A stretch of DNA of 64,000 nucleotides, taken from the NCBI GenBank assembly GCA_018401055.1, contig JAGYLB010000108.1:19972-83971 (forward strand). The letters run 5' to 3'. Below, piece by piece: positions 37,106 to 46,258 of the stretch. Numbering within the stretch: the stretch's first letter is position 1; each line of letters opens with the position of its first letter. A model generated the notes under the pieces. It was not told where the DNA came from. It ran no database searches and saw only the letters and a list, made by a program, of their open reading frames with translations. Origin of the DNA: Roseicyclus sp. (lineage in GTDB: Bacteria; Pseudomonadota; Alphaproteobacteria; Rhodobacterales; Rhodobacteraceae). The translations under genes were made by a program, and so were the position numbers.

Positions 37106-39025
37106 CTATATTTTGAGCAAATATCTGGCGAATCCGATGTCGTCGATGCCGTCGAACGCGAGGCCAAGCGCGCTCAGCCGGTCGCCATGAGACGCAGCAC
37201 CGGGGCCGGTCTGGACCACCACGGTCACACCGCCCAACGGGGTCAGGCGAAAGCTTGGCTCGACGACCGGGTCGAGAGGCCCACGCGCCGATGCGATGTA
37301 ATCCACAAGCGCGCTGCGCACCGGATCGGACGTGGAACAGACCGTCTCGCAGGCTTGGGCAGCCGGGAAATGCCCCCCGCCCGCCGCGCGATAGGCGCTT
37401 GTAGCGACCAGAAAGCTGGCATCGTCACGCACCGGCAGACCGCACGACAGGCGCAGGTTGCGGATGCGCCCCGGCCCCTCGCGGATCACATCGCCCTCGG
37501 CGTTGGTGCGGGCGGTCTGGCTCAGGTCGATCTCGTAGCGCAACCCGTCCATCCGGTCGAAATTGTAGCTGGCAAACGCCATGTCGATCAGCGGTTGCGG
37601 TGGGCCATCATAGGCAGGGTCGATCCGGAGAAACGCAGAGGCCGAGCGTTCCAGCCAGTCGCGCAATTGCGCCCCCGTGGCGCGCAGCAATGTCAGCCCG
37701 TTGGAATAGGCATAGAGATCGGCGGCATGGCGCAGCAGCACGACACCTGCCGGAATGTCGGTATAATGGTCCGGGCCGCCCCGTCCCCCGGCCTTGAAGG
37801 GGGTGGTGACGGAAATCAGCGGAAGGGCTGCCAGATCGTCACGATCTTCCAACAGGGGTGCTACTGCGGCCCGCTGTGCATCGGCAATCACCTGCGTCGC
37901 GGCGCAAGGCGCCAGTAGACTGAAATAGGTCTCGAGCGGCACCGCACAACGCCCGAGAGGCCGGGCGGAATAGGCTCGCGTCAGGCGATGACCGCGCGCC
38001 AACTGTTGGCGCAGCACAGGCAAGCGCTGCAAACGACGCCGCAGCGCCACGCGATTCTCGGGGTTCCCTTCGGCAACCTCGGTCAGCCGGACCCGGGCTT
38101 CCCGCACGATCCAGCGCCGATCAGGATCACCGTCCTGGGCGGCCCTCAACTCAAGATCGATCTGGCCCAGATGCGAGCCCCAGAACCCGGGCTGGACCAC
38201 CGGGGTGCCCCCGACCAGACCTGTCGGATCGGTCGGGCGCGGGAAAACTCGGTGGGTATGGCCCGCGATGACGGCATCCACGCCGTCGAGACAGGCAAGC
38301 AGACGGCCCACATTCTCGCCCTCGCCCGCGTCCTGTTCTGAGCCGAGGCCGCTGTGGGCCAGCACGATGACGATGTCGGCACCCTTGGCCCGCATGGATG
38401 CGACCTCGCGCTGAACCGACGGCAAGATGGCATCGACCTGCAACCGTCCCTCCAGATGGATGCGGGCCCAACGCAGCACCTGTGGCGGCGTCGCGCCCGT
38501 GACCCCGATGCGCAGCGTCCGCACGGCACCGCCGGCATCGACGAGGTTGCGCTCGAGGATCGTATGACGCGCAAAAAGCCGCGCCCCGTCATTCAGAGGC
38601 TGCGCATTTGCAAGAACAACCGGATAGCGTGCCGCCGCCAAGGCCCGCTCCAGCACATCGAGGCCGAAGTCGAAGTCATGATTGCCCAGTGTTGCCGCAT
38701 CATAGCCCAGCGCATTCATGGCGGCGATCATCGGGTGGATATCGCCCTCGGGCATCAGGCCGGAGAGGGCAGCATCGGCCAGCGGTGCGCCCTGCAAGGT
38801 ATCGCCATTGTCGAACAGAAGTGTGTTGGGGCAATCGGCGCGCGCCTGTTCGATCAGCACCGCGAGATTGGCCAGACCGACACTGTCATCGCGCCGGTCG
38901 GTGAAATAGTTGAATGGGAAAAGATGCGCGTGCAGATCGGATGTCGCCAGCACACGCAAACACAATGCGGCATCTTTCGACGCCGCATCGAATGGTGTGG
39001 CCGCCAGTGTCCCGGTGACGGTCAT
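37106..39025 (-). CDS. cpdB: bifunctional 2',3'-cyclic-nucleotide 2'-phosphodiesterase/3'-nucleotidase
   Basis: CpdB-type enzymes degrade 2',3'-cyclic nucleotides and 3'-nucleotides, scavenging phosphate and nucleosides. The metallophosphoesterase domain starts LRVLATSDLHAHLFPFNYF (metal-binding Asp/His), with LLFDNGDTLQGAPLAD, ATLGNHDFDFGLDVLERALA and VIAGHTHRVFPRP. The C-terminal nucleotidase domain contains CALETYFSLLAPCAA-like and FKAGGRGGPDHYTD, DLYAYSNGLTLLRATGAQLR. The ATG at 39025 is chosen, giving about 640 residues with no signal peptide; an open frame of 133 residues before it lacks family resemblance. Intact. Confidence 0.85.
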   Translation of the reverse strand: MTVTGTLAATPFDAASKDAALCLRVLATSDLHAHLFPFNYFTDRRDDSVGLANLAVLIEQARADCPNTLLFDNGDTLQGAPLADAALSGLMPEGDIHPMIAAMNALGYDAATLGNHDFDFGLDVLERALAAARYPVVLANAQPLNDGARLFARHTILERNLVDAGGAVRTLRIGVTGATPPQVLRWARIHLEGRLQVDAILPSVQREVASMRAKGADIVIVLAHSGLGSEQDAGEGENVGRLLACLDGVDAVIAGHTHRVFPRPTDPTGLVGGTPVVQPGFWGSHLGQIDLELRAAQDGDPDRRWIVREARVRLTEVAEGNPENRVALRRRLQRLPVLRQQLARGHRLTRAYSARPLGRCAVPLETYFSLLAPCAATQVIADAQRAAVAPLLEDRDDLAALPLISVTTPFKAGGRGGPDHYTDIPAGVVLLRHAADLYAYSNGLTLLRATGAQLRDWLERSASAFLRIDPAYDGPPQPLIDMAFASYNFDRMDGLRYEIDLSQTARTNAEGDVIREGPGRIRNLRLSCGLPVRDDASFLVATSAYRAAGGGHFPAAQACETVCSTSDPVRSALVDYIASARGPLDPVVEPSFRLTPLGGVTVVVQTGPGAASHGDRLSALGLAFDGIDDIGFARYLLKI

Positions 39026-39180
39026 TTTGGTTCCAGTGTTACCCTGGCTGGAAACATGGCGCGACAAGTCCGTGTCGGAAACTGCGTCAGACCAAGGAAT
39101 TTCGTTTTCCATCCCGCATTGCACCGGATGTGTCGAACAGGCCATACCCTTGGTCAGGTCGGCATCAAGGAGAACAGCAC

Positions 39181-40158
39181 ATGCGGCTCGCGGCAACGGT
39201 GACCTTTGGCGGATCGGATCTGGATCGCGCGGCGGCAGAGCGCAAGGATGCGGGCGCGCTTGCACGCTTGCTGGTCGAGGGCGGACAGGTGATCGCGCTA
39301 TGGCGGGGCAAGCCGCTGGTCGCGGGCGACCCGGTTCGCATGGGGCTTGCGCGCTGGTGATGCTGGCATCCGACGATCCGGTGCTGAAACCCGCGAGCGA
39401 GCCACCGATCTTTCTGGGCCGCATCGAGGGTCAAGCCGTGTTGGCACAAGATATCTCGGGCTGGACCCCGCCCGAGCCGGTGGACGAGGCGCAGATCGGT
39501 GCCTTTCTCGATCCGACTGTCCAGCACCACCCCGGCGCGCCCGTTGGCACCGCCTTTCGCGAGCTTCGGGCGATCATGACAACCCTGTCCGCGCGCGACG
39601 CCGAACTGGCCGCGACCGCGCGCGCCTTGGGGAATTGGCATCTGTCGCACGGGTTCTGCGCCAAATGTGGCACGGCCTCGGTGATGGCCGAGGCGGGGTG
39701 GCAAAGGGTCTGCCCCGACTGCGGGGCGCATCATTTTCCGCGCACCGATCCGGTGGTGATCATGCTCATCACGCAAGGCGAACGGGTGCTTCTGGGGCGC
39801 TCGCCCGGCTGGCCCGAGGGGATGTTTTCGCTGCTGGCGGGATTTGTCGAACCCGGCGAGACCATCGAGGCGGCCGTGCGCCGCGAGGTATTCGAGGAAA
39901 CCGCCGTACGCGTAGGCCGTGTGGATTATCTCGCCAACCAGCCCGCCCTTTCCGGCGTCCTTGATGATCGGTTGCCGGGGCGAGGCCATGAGCGACGAGA
40001 TCACCATCGACCCTGTCGAGATCGAGGCCGCCCGCTGGGTCACGCGCAGCGAATTGCTGACCGTCTTTGCCGGCGAACACCCCGAGATCCGCCCGGCGCG
40101 GCGCGGCGCCATCGCGCATTTCTTGCTGGAACACTGGTTGGCCGACAAGCTGGACTAG
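39181..40158 (+). CDS. nudC: NAD(+) diphosphatase (Nudix, frameshifted)
   Basis: NudC cleaves NAD(H) and removes NAD caps from RNA. MRLAATVTFGGSDLDRA is the start at 39181. The zinc ribbon is HGFCAKCGTASVMAEAGWQR with VCPDCGAHHFPRTDP, and the Nudix box is SLLAGFVEPGETIEAAVRRE. Two indels break it: near 39353 (after RMGLAR, next LVMLASDDPVLKP) and near 39943 (downstream frame PFPASLMIGCRGEAMSDE). It ends at 40158 with FLLEHWLADKLD. cpdB is divergent, 155 bases away. Repaired length is about 325 residues. Confidence 0.9.
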
Positions 40159-40276
40159 GGTCTCGCTGCAACAATCGCACGACCGATCACCCTGCGCAGT
40201 TGCCCGATGCGCCGAACCTCTGCTATCTTTCGATCAAAAGACAAAAATAAAAATAAAATCGAGCAGAGGTCAGGAC

Positions 40277-40996
40277 ATGCCATACACAATGCCCGCGCAG
40301 CGGATGGCGTTTTTCTTTTCGCCAAAAGCCGGGGGAACGTCGCTTCGCGCGTTCTTGTTCCATGCGGAAAACGGATTTCCCTTTCGCGACTATTCGGTGC
40401 AGGGCGCGCGGGTAGATGCCAACATGCTGGCGGCGAATTACCGGTTCAACCGGATCGAGCATGGCGCGCTGGAGGGATACCGCCGCTTTGCGCTGGTGCG
40501 CGACCCGGTGAAACGCTTCTTGTCGGGCTATTCGAACCGTGTGTTGCATTACCGTGAGTTGAGCATCGAGGCCGCCGGCCGCAGCCTGTTGCGCGAGGGG
40601 CTACCGCCCGATCCCGATATCGCCACCTTCATCGAGAATTACGTCGGATACCTGCGCTGCTCCAAGCCGCTTGCCCGGCACTTCCTGAAGCAACAGAAGT
40701 TCATCGGCGCCGATCCGGCCTATTTCGAACGGATCTTCAAGCTGGAGCGGCTGGGCGAACTGGTGAATTTCGTGAACGCGCAATGCGGGACAGACGCGAA
40801 AATGCCCCGCCTTCAGACCGGCGGGCCCAAGCTCGATTTCTTTGCGCTGGACGAGGATGTTCAGGCCGGCGTGCTGGAGATCTGCCGCCATGATATCGCG
40901 TTCCGGCTGAAACCCGACTACTGGATCCCCTATGCCCATCTGATCAGGACCGACGCGGCGCAGGATGCGCCGGCCAAGACAGGCACCTCAGGCTAG
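40277..40996 (+). CDS. sulfotransferase family protein
   Basis: This 239-residue protein resembles the carbohydrate sulfotransferase family that uses PAPS as donor. MAFFFSPKAGGTSLRAFLFH is the 5'-phosphosulfate-binding loop, and RRFALVRDPVKRFLSGYSNR the 3'-phosphate-binding motif with conserved Arg and Ser. The C-terminal half contains FIGADPAYFERIFKLERLGE. The ATG at 40277 follows AGAGGTCAGG. Substrate unknown; a similar gene is in the rhamnose operon. Intact. Confidence 0.75.
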   Translation: MPYTMPAQRMAFFFSPKAGGTSLRAFLFHAENGFPFRDYSVQGARVDANMLAANYRFNRIEHGALEGYRRFALVRDPVKRFLSGYSNRVLHYRELSIEAAGRSLLREGLPPDPDIATFIENYVGYLRCSKPLARHFLKQQKFIGADPAYFERIFKLERLGELVNFVNAQCGTDAKMPRLQTGGPKLDFFALDEDVQAGVLEICRHDIAFRLKPDYWIPYAHLIRTDAAQDAPAKTGTSG

Positions 40997-41036
40997 ACGG
41001 CCCTCGGGTCGGCCCCGGGAACACAGGATAGACAAG

Positions 41037-41510
41037 ATGAAATTCAAGGTCTCCGAGGATGTTGATGCACCGCGGTCCATGGTCTGGGCGCGGCTGACGG
41101 ATTTCAGCGGCATGGAACAAGACGCCCGTGGTCGCGGGGCGAGTGTCACAAGGGTGGCCAACTGGACAACAACGGCGGAAGGCGCGGAATGGCGCGGCGA
41201 AGTCACCGTGCGCGGCAAGAGCCGCCCGCTGTCGGCCAAGGTCACACGCCTTGTGGCCGAAGAGGCCTGCGTGATCGAAAGCCGCATCGGCGGCATGGAA
41301 TGTCTCTACGAGATGACCTTTGTCGCGCTGACGCCCGAGGTGACGCGGGTGGCGCTGGTGCTGGATTTGTCGGCGCAGACCCTGACGGCGCGGCTGATCT
41401 TGCAGACGATGAAGCTGGCCCGCGGACGGGTGATGCAGCGGCTGCAAGGCATGATCGCCCGGCAAGGCAATGCGGTCGAGGCCGCGTATCGCAAGGAAAA
41501 GGGCGCCTGA
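41037..41510 (+). CDS. SRPBCC family protein
   Basis: This 157-residue protein begins MKFKVSEDVDAPRSMVWARL, the typical start of polyketide cyclase/START-like domains that bind hydrophobic ligands. The rest, WRGEVTVRGKSRPLSAKVTR and CLYEMTFVALTPEVTRVALV, continues the beta sheet, and a C-terminal helix (KLARGRVMQRLQGMIARQGN) closes the pocket. It is 40 bases after the sulfotransferase gene and ends 5 bases before the convergent DMT exporter. No specific function can be given. Intact. Confidence 0.72.
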   Translation: MKFKVSEDVDAPRSMVWARLTDFSGMEQDARGRGASVTRVANWTTTAEGAEWRGEVTVRGKSRPLSAKVTRLVAEEACVIESRIGGMECLYEMTFVALTPEVTRVALVLDLSAQTLTARLILQTMKLARGRVMQRLQGMIARQGNAVEAAYRKEKGA

Positions 41511-41514
41511 GCGG

Positions 41515-42435
41515 TCAGTTCTGGGTCGGGCCGGTCTTGCGCTGTCGGGCCCGTTCAAGCCCCAGTTGACGTTCGCGCAAGATGATCAAGATGCCCGCGA
41601 TGACGATCATCGCGCCGCCCGCCAGCGTGGTGGCCACCGGCACCTCGCCGAACACGGTGTAGCCGACGATGATCGCAAGCAGCATCGAGGTGTATTCGAA
41701 GGGCGCGATCAGCGACGCATCGGCATGCCTGTAGGCCGTCGTCATCAAGATCTGCCCCACCCCGCCAAGAAGCCCGGCAAGGATCAGCAGGCCCGCGACC
41801 TGCGGCGATGGCATGGCCCAGCCCCATGGCAGCGTCAGCAGCGACAGCAGCGTCGCCGTGATCGAGAAATAGAACACTATAGCGGACGTGGTTTCTGTCT
41901 GCACCAATCGGCGCACGAAGACCGAGGCGAGCGCGGAAAACACCGCTGACAACAAGACGACCAGCGCGCCCAGCGTCTCGCGCCTGTCCGCTGTCGTCGG
42001 GTCGATCTGCAACCTTGGGCTCAGCACGACCAGAACACCCAAGAGACCGAAGGCGACCATCATCAGGCGGAACAGACGCACGTCCTCGCCCAGAAACATC
42101 GCGGCGAAGATGACGACAAGGATCGGCGCGGCATAGCCGATGGCCGTCACCTCGGGCAAAGGCAAAAGGCCCAGTCCGGCAAAGCCAAGGCCCATGGAGG
42201 TGGTCCCGACCAGCCCACGCCAGACATGGCCCATCGGGTTTTTCGTGCGCAGCCCGGTGTGCAATTCGCCGCGCACAGCCAGCCAGATGCCGATGACCGG
42301 AATGGCAAAAAGCGAGCGGAAGAACACCGCCTGCCCCGGCGGCACGGCGTCCGATGTCGCCTTGATGAGCGAAGACATCGCCACGAACACGCAGACGGAG
42401 ATCACCTTGAGCAAGATACCGCGCAGCGGGGACAT
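41515..42435 (-). CDS. DMT family transporter (EamA)
   Basis: This 306-residue inner-membrane protein has ten hydrophobic helices in two EamA repeats, typical of exporters of amino acids or metabolites. ILLKVISVCVFVAMSSLIKA starts it, and IGYAAPILVVIFAAMFLGED and YTSMLLAIIVGYTVFGEVPV are the helix 4-5 motifs of the two halves. GTTSMGLGFAGLGLLPLPEV lies between. It ends with a basic tail. It faces the SRPBCC gene. Substrate not predictable. Intact. Confidence 0.87.
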   Translation of the reverse strand: MSPLRGILLKVISVCVFVAMSSLIKATSDAVPPGQAVFFRSLFAIPVIGIWLAVRGELHTGLRTKNPMGHVWRGLVGTTSMGLGFAGLGLLPLPEVTAIGYAAPILVVIFAAMFLGEDVRLFRLMMVAFGLLGVLVVLSPRLQIDPTTADRRETLGALVVLLSAVFSALASVFVRRLVQTETTSAIVFYFSITATLLSLLTLPWGWAMPSPQVAGLLILAGLLGGVGQILMTTAYRHADASLIAPFEYTSMLLAIIVGYTVFGEVPVATTLAGGAMIVIAGILIILRERQLGLERARQRKTGPTQN

Positions 42436-42486
42436 GGCGCACCGGGGATGGGACTATGGGAACCCTACGCGCGGGCGCGAATGGGT

Positions 42487-42886
42487 TCAATCGCCCGTGA
42501 CGGGTGCGGCAAGACCTTTCAGGATCGGACAGTCCGGCCGCTGATCGCCCGCGCAGCATTGGACCAGCTCGGCGAGCGTGCGGCGCATGTCGGCAAGTTC
42601 GGCCATCTTGGCGTCAATCTCGGCCAGATGGGTTTCAGCCAAGGCCTTGACGTCTGCACTGGCCCTTTCCCGATCCTCGTAGAGCGCCAGAAGCGTCCGG
42701 CATTGCTCGATGGAAAACCCAAGGCCCCGCGCGCGGGCGATGAAGGCCAGTTTGTGCAGATGCGCCTGTGTAAACTGACGATAGCCGTTGTCGGACCTGA
42801 GTGGTGTGATCAGGCCGATATCCTCGTAATAGCGGATCGTCTTGGCGGGCAGGCCAGGAGGCCTCCGACACGTCTCCGATATTCAT
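42487..42886 (-). CDS. cueR: MerR-family copper-responsive regulator (frameshifted)
   Basis: CueR binds Cu(I) and activates copA by distorting its promoter. MNIGDVSEAS begins the winged helix, and other frames give LPAKTIRYYEDIGLITP, RARGLGFSIEQCRTLLALYE and the dimer helix AEIDAKMAELADMRRTLAEL. The metal loop near the end, VQCCAGDQRPDCPILKGL, has the Cys residues expected of CueR. One or more indels near 42855 split the N-terminus; the stop is at 42487-42489. The ATG overlaps the copA stop by 4 bases, so the two are one operon. Confidence 0.78.
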
Positions 42887-45324
42887 GCAGCCTCCATGCG
42901 CCGCAGGCGCAGCGCGTTCAGAACGACAAGGATGGAGCTTGCGGCCATCGCACCCGCCGCAAGCATCGGGTTGAGGAACGGGCCGCCAAACAGCGCCAGC
43001 AGCCCTGCCGCGACCGGGATCAGCGCGACATTGTAGCCAAAGGCCCAGACAAGGTTCTGCACGATGTTGGCGAGCGTGCGGCGCGACACCTCCATCGCGG
43101 TCACGACGCCGGTGGGTGCGCCCGAGACCAGCACCACATCGCCCGCCTCGATCGCCACATCGGTGCCGGTGCCAAGGGCTATGCCCACATCGGCCTCGGC
43201 CAGCACGGCGGCATCGTTGAGGCCATCACCGACAAAGGCGACGCGACGCCCCTCGGCCCGCCACGCTGCGACCTGTGCGCGCTTGTCGGCAGGCGACAGC
43301 CGCGCATGGGCCGTGTCGATGCCCAGTTCCTTGGCCACGGCTTGCACCGGCCCCTCGGCATCGCCGGACAGAAGCGCGACGGTGATGCCGCGCGCCTTGA
43401 GCGCTGCCACGGCGCGCGCGGCATCGGGCTTGAGCGGATCGGAGAGCGCCAGGTAGCCAAGGTAGAGCGCACCGCGCGCCACATGCACCTCGGTCGCGGG
43501 GCTGGGATCGGTCGGCGGCACGGCAACGCCCGCACCTTGCAAGAATGCGCGGCTGCCGACGCGCAGGGTTTCGCCATCGACCACAGCCTCCACGCCCGCG
43601 CCGGTTATCGCCGCGAACCGCTCGACACGAACGGGTGTGATGCCGCGCGCCTTGGCCTCTGCCAGCACGGCGCGCGCAAGCGGGTGTTCCGACGCGGTCT
43701 CAGCGCCCGCAGCCAACGACAGGAGCGTGGCCTCGTCGCAATCGCGCGTCACCTCGATGGCGGTGACGGCGGGCCGCCCTTCGGTCAGGGTGCCGGTCTT
43801 GTCGAAGGCGACCAGATCGACCTTTGACAGATGCTGCAGCGCATCGCCCTTGCGGAACAAGACGCCCAGTTCGGCAGCCCTGCCCGTGCCCGCAAGGATC
43901 GAGACGGGCGTTGCCAGACCCATGGCGCAGGGGCAGGCGATGATCAGGATCGACACGCCGATGACCAGCGCCTTGGCCGGATCGGGGGCCCAGATCAGCC
44001 AAGCGCCCGACGCCAGCAGGGCGATGACCAGCACCACAGGCACGAAGATCGCCGTGACGCGGTTGATCAGCGATTGCACCGGCAGGCGGGTCGCCTGCGC
44101 ATCCTCGACCATGGCGACGATGCGGGCGAGCACGGTATCGCTGCCCACGGCGGTGGCGCGGTAGACCAGCGTTCCGGTGCCGTTGACCGTGCCTGCCGTC
44201 ACGGGATCGCCCGCGCGTTTGGTCACGGGTAACGGCTCGCCGGTCAGCATCGCCTCGTCAATATGGGTTTCGCCCTCGGTCACGGTGCCGTCGACGGCGA
44301 CACGCTCACCGGGCTTCAGCCGGATCAGGTCGCCCCGACGCAGATCGGAGAGCGCCACCTCGGTCTCGATGCCGCCCGCGATGCGGATCGCGGTATCGGG
44401 GCGCAGCGCCATCAGGCTGCGGATCGCGGCACCGGCCTGCCCGCGTGCGCGGCCCTCCAGCCAGCGGCCCAGCAAGATCAGGGTGACGATCACGGCGGCG
44501 GCCTCGAAATAGACGAAACGCCCGGTTTCGGGCACCAGCGCAGGCGCGAAGGTGACCAGCGTCGACCACGCCCAGGCGGCAATGGTGCCCAGCACCACAA
44601 GGCTGTTCATCTCGGGCGCGCCTTTCAGCAACGCGGGCACGCCCAAGCGAAAGAACACGCGCCCTGGCCCGGCCAGAACGGCGGTGGTCAAGATGAACTG
44701 CACCAGATGCAGCGAAAACATCCCGAAGGTCGCCATCTGCCAATGGTGGAAGGCAGGGATCAGGTGGCCGCCCATCTCCATCACAACGACAGGAAGCGTC
44801 AGGATCGCAGACCAGACGAGAGCGCGCCGCAGCGGGCCAGCCTCATCCTCGGGCGGCTCGGAAGGGGCACTTTCCTGCGGCGGGTCCAACGGTGTGACCG
44901 GATAGCCCGCCTTGTCCATCGCGGCTGCGACCTTGGCCCAGTCGGCGCCTGCGGCCAGCCGCAGGTCGGCCCGCTTGAGGGCAAGGTTGACCTGTGCCTC
45001 CAACACCTCGGGAATGGCGTTGAGCGCGCTTTCCGCGCGCGCGGCGCACCCGCCACAAGACAGGTTGTCGACGCTCGCGCGCAGGCTCATGCCATCCACA
45101 GGGCGCACGGGGTAGCCCGCCTTGTCCATCGCGGCGACAAGGCCCGCGGGGTCGAAGCCATCGCCGATCATCAAGTCGGCGCGGCGGGTCGCAAGATTGA
45201 CCACGGCCCCGGTCACACCGGGTTGCGCCATCAGTGCGGCCTCTGCCCGGGCGACGCAACTGCCGCAGGTCAGGTTCTCGACGGCATAGGCGCGCGAGGC
45301 GCCGATCCGGGTGTCTTTGGGCAT
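42883..45324 (-). CDS. copA: copper-translocating P-type ATPase
   Basis: CopA exports Cu(I) from the cytoplasm. The 813 residues carry two N-terminal heavy-metal domains (ENLTCGSCVARAEAAL near 16 and DNLSCGGCAARAESAL near 88), eight membrane helices, the ion-binding CPC in LIIACPCAMGLATPVSILAG, the phosphorylated Asp in VAFDKTGTLTEGRP, and HEHP-like EHPLARAV plus GDGLNDAAVLAEADVGIALG in the ATP-binding and hinge regions. Normal length and intact. It is transcribed first, then cueR, from the 19-base-spacer promoter at 45346-45376. Confidence 0.95.
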   Translation of the reverse strand: MPKDTRIGASRAYAVENLTCGSCVARAEAALMAQPGVTGAVVNLATRRADLMIGDGFDPAGLVAAMDKAGYPVRPVDGMSLRASVDNLSCGGCAARAESALNAIPEVLEAQVNLALKRADLRLAAGADWAKVAAAMDKAGYPVTPLDPPQESAPSEPPEDEAGPLRRALVWSAILTLPVVVMEMGGHLIPAFHHWQMATFGMFSLHLVQFILTTAVLAGPGRVFFRLGVPALLKGAPEMNSLVVLGTIAAWAWSTLVTFAPALVPETGRFVYFEAAAVIVTLILLGRWLEGRARGQAGAAIRSLMALRPDTAIRIAGGIETEVALSDLRRGDLIRLKPGERVAVDGTVTEGETHIDEAMLTGEPLPVTKRAGDPVTAGTVNGTGTLVYRATAVGSDTVLARIVAMVEDAQATRLPVQSLINRVTAIFVPVVLVIALLASGAWLIWAPDPAKALVIGVSILIIACPCAMGLATPVSILAGTGRAAELGVLFRKGDALQHLSKVDLVAFDKTGTLTEGRPAVTAIEVTRDCDEATLLSLAAGAETASEHPLARAVLAEAKARGITPVRVERFAAITGAGVEAVVDGETLRVGSRAFLQGAGVAVPPTDPSPATEVHVARGALYLGYLALSDPLKPDAARAVAALKARGITVALLSGDAEGPVQAVAKELGIDTAHARLSPADKRAQVAAWRAEGRRVAFVGDGLNDAAVLAEADVGIALGTGTDVAIEAGDVVLVSGAPTGVVTAMEVSRRTLANIVQNLVWAFGYNVALIPVAAGLLALFGGPFLNPMLAAGAMAASSILVVLNALRLRRMEAA

Positions 45325-45345
45325 CGGGTATCCTTCCAGATACCG

Positions 45346-45376
45346 GAGATAGGGCTTCCCGTAGCTGGAAGGTCAA
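45346..45376 (-). promoter_or_regulatory. CueR-type promoter/operator of copA-cueR
   Basis: On the minus strand, TTGACC (45371-45376) and TATCTC (45346-45351) are separated by 19 bases, the long spacer typical of MerR-family promoters. Inside the spacer CTTCC and GGAAG form an inverted repeat about 7 bases apart, matching known CueR operators (CTTCC N7 GGAAG). The copA ATG lies 22 bases downstream of the -10. Confidence 0.75.
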
Positions 45377-45422
45377 GGAGCGATTAACGGCCGCTCATCT
45401 TGTCGCTCAGCGTCCAGCGCGC

Positions 45423-46258
45423 TCAGTCGGCCACGCTATGTCCGACCAGATCAGCCTTCAGGTCATACCCAAAGCGCCGCGCCAGGGCCGAGCAGCGCAT
45501 GTTAACCGCCGCCAGCGCACCGGCATCCAGCCCAGTGCGCCAGAGGTTTCTTTCATCATGCGCGTCGGACCCGACATAGAGGTCAGCAGGCGCATCGATC
45601 TGCGCATGGGCCAGAATGCGCGCCATTCCTGCAGGCACATCTGCAACCAGGTCTTCGTAACGCAACGTCAAGATGCGAGCGGGATAGGCGGCCTCCATCG
45701 TGGTCATGATCTGGACGGATTCGTTCCAGTAGTTGCAGGCCCCATGCACATCGGGGATCTTGACCTGCCGCCCCAGCACGAGGCTTGCCACCACATTGAG
45801 CGGGTTGCGCACCAGATTGAGAAAACGCGCATTGGGCATCTGCTGCGCGATCAGGGGGCGCCGTAGACATTCTGCGGCGTCTTGTCGAACCAGCGATAGG
45901 GACCCTTGATGCCCTTGGCGCGGGCGAAGGCGGTGATGTAGTTGCGCTGGAGCTCGGCCTTGCTGCGGCTTTGGCGCAGGATCTTCTCGAAATCCTCTTC
46001 GCTGACCCCATCGATCTGGCGATGCTTCTGCAGCAGCTGGTTGTGGCGATAGGGGGCGAAACTGTGCGGGGTGCGGAAGGGTTCCGACCACCGGAAGAAA
46101 TGCGTTTCCTCCGGGCAGATCAGACCCGGCACCCGCCGCAGCAGATCCCGCGTCAGCGTCGTGCCCGACCTGACGCAGCCCACGATGAACAAGGGGCGAT
46201 CATCGGCGTGCGGCGTTGCCGCCTCATCGTGCTGTGGGCCGGATAACCTGGACGTCAT
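45423..46258 (-). CDS. sulfotransferase (frameshifted)
   Basis: This is a PAPS-dependent sulfotransferase of about 280 residues. RPLFIVGCVRSGTTLTRDLL is the phosphosulfate-binding loop (RSGTT), and NARFLNLVRNPLNVVASLVL the 3'-phosphate-binding RNP motif. ARILTLRYEDLVADVPAGMA follows as expected. A single indel near 45855 separates the two parts: the N-terminal frame ends at WFDKTPQNVYGAP and the other resumes LIAQQMPNARF. Its ATG overlaps the glycosyltransferase stop by 4 bases. Last gene of the rhamnose operon. Confidence 0.75.

Noticed and set aside
39026..39424. Upstream extension of cpdB by 133 residues, opposite the start of nudC.
   Set aside because: The extension lacks similarity to the family, is arginine- and proline-rich, and overlaps the nudC 5' end; the ATG at 39025 fits the family.
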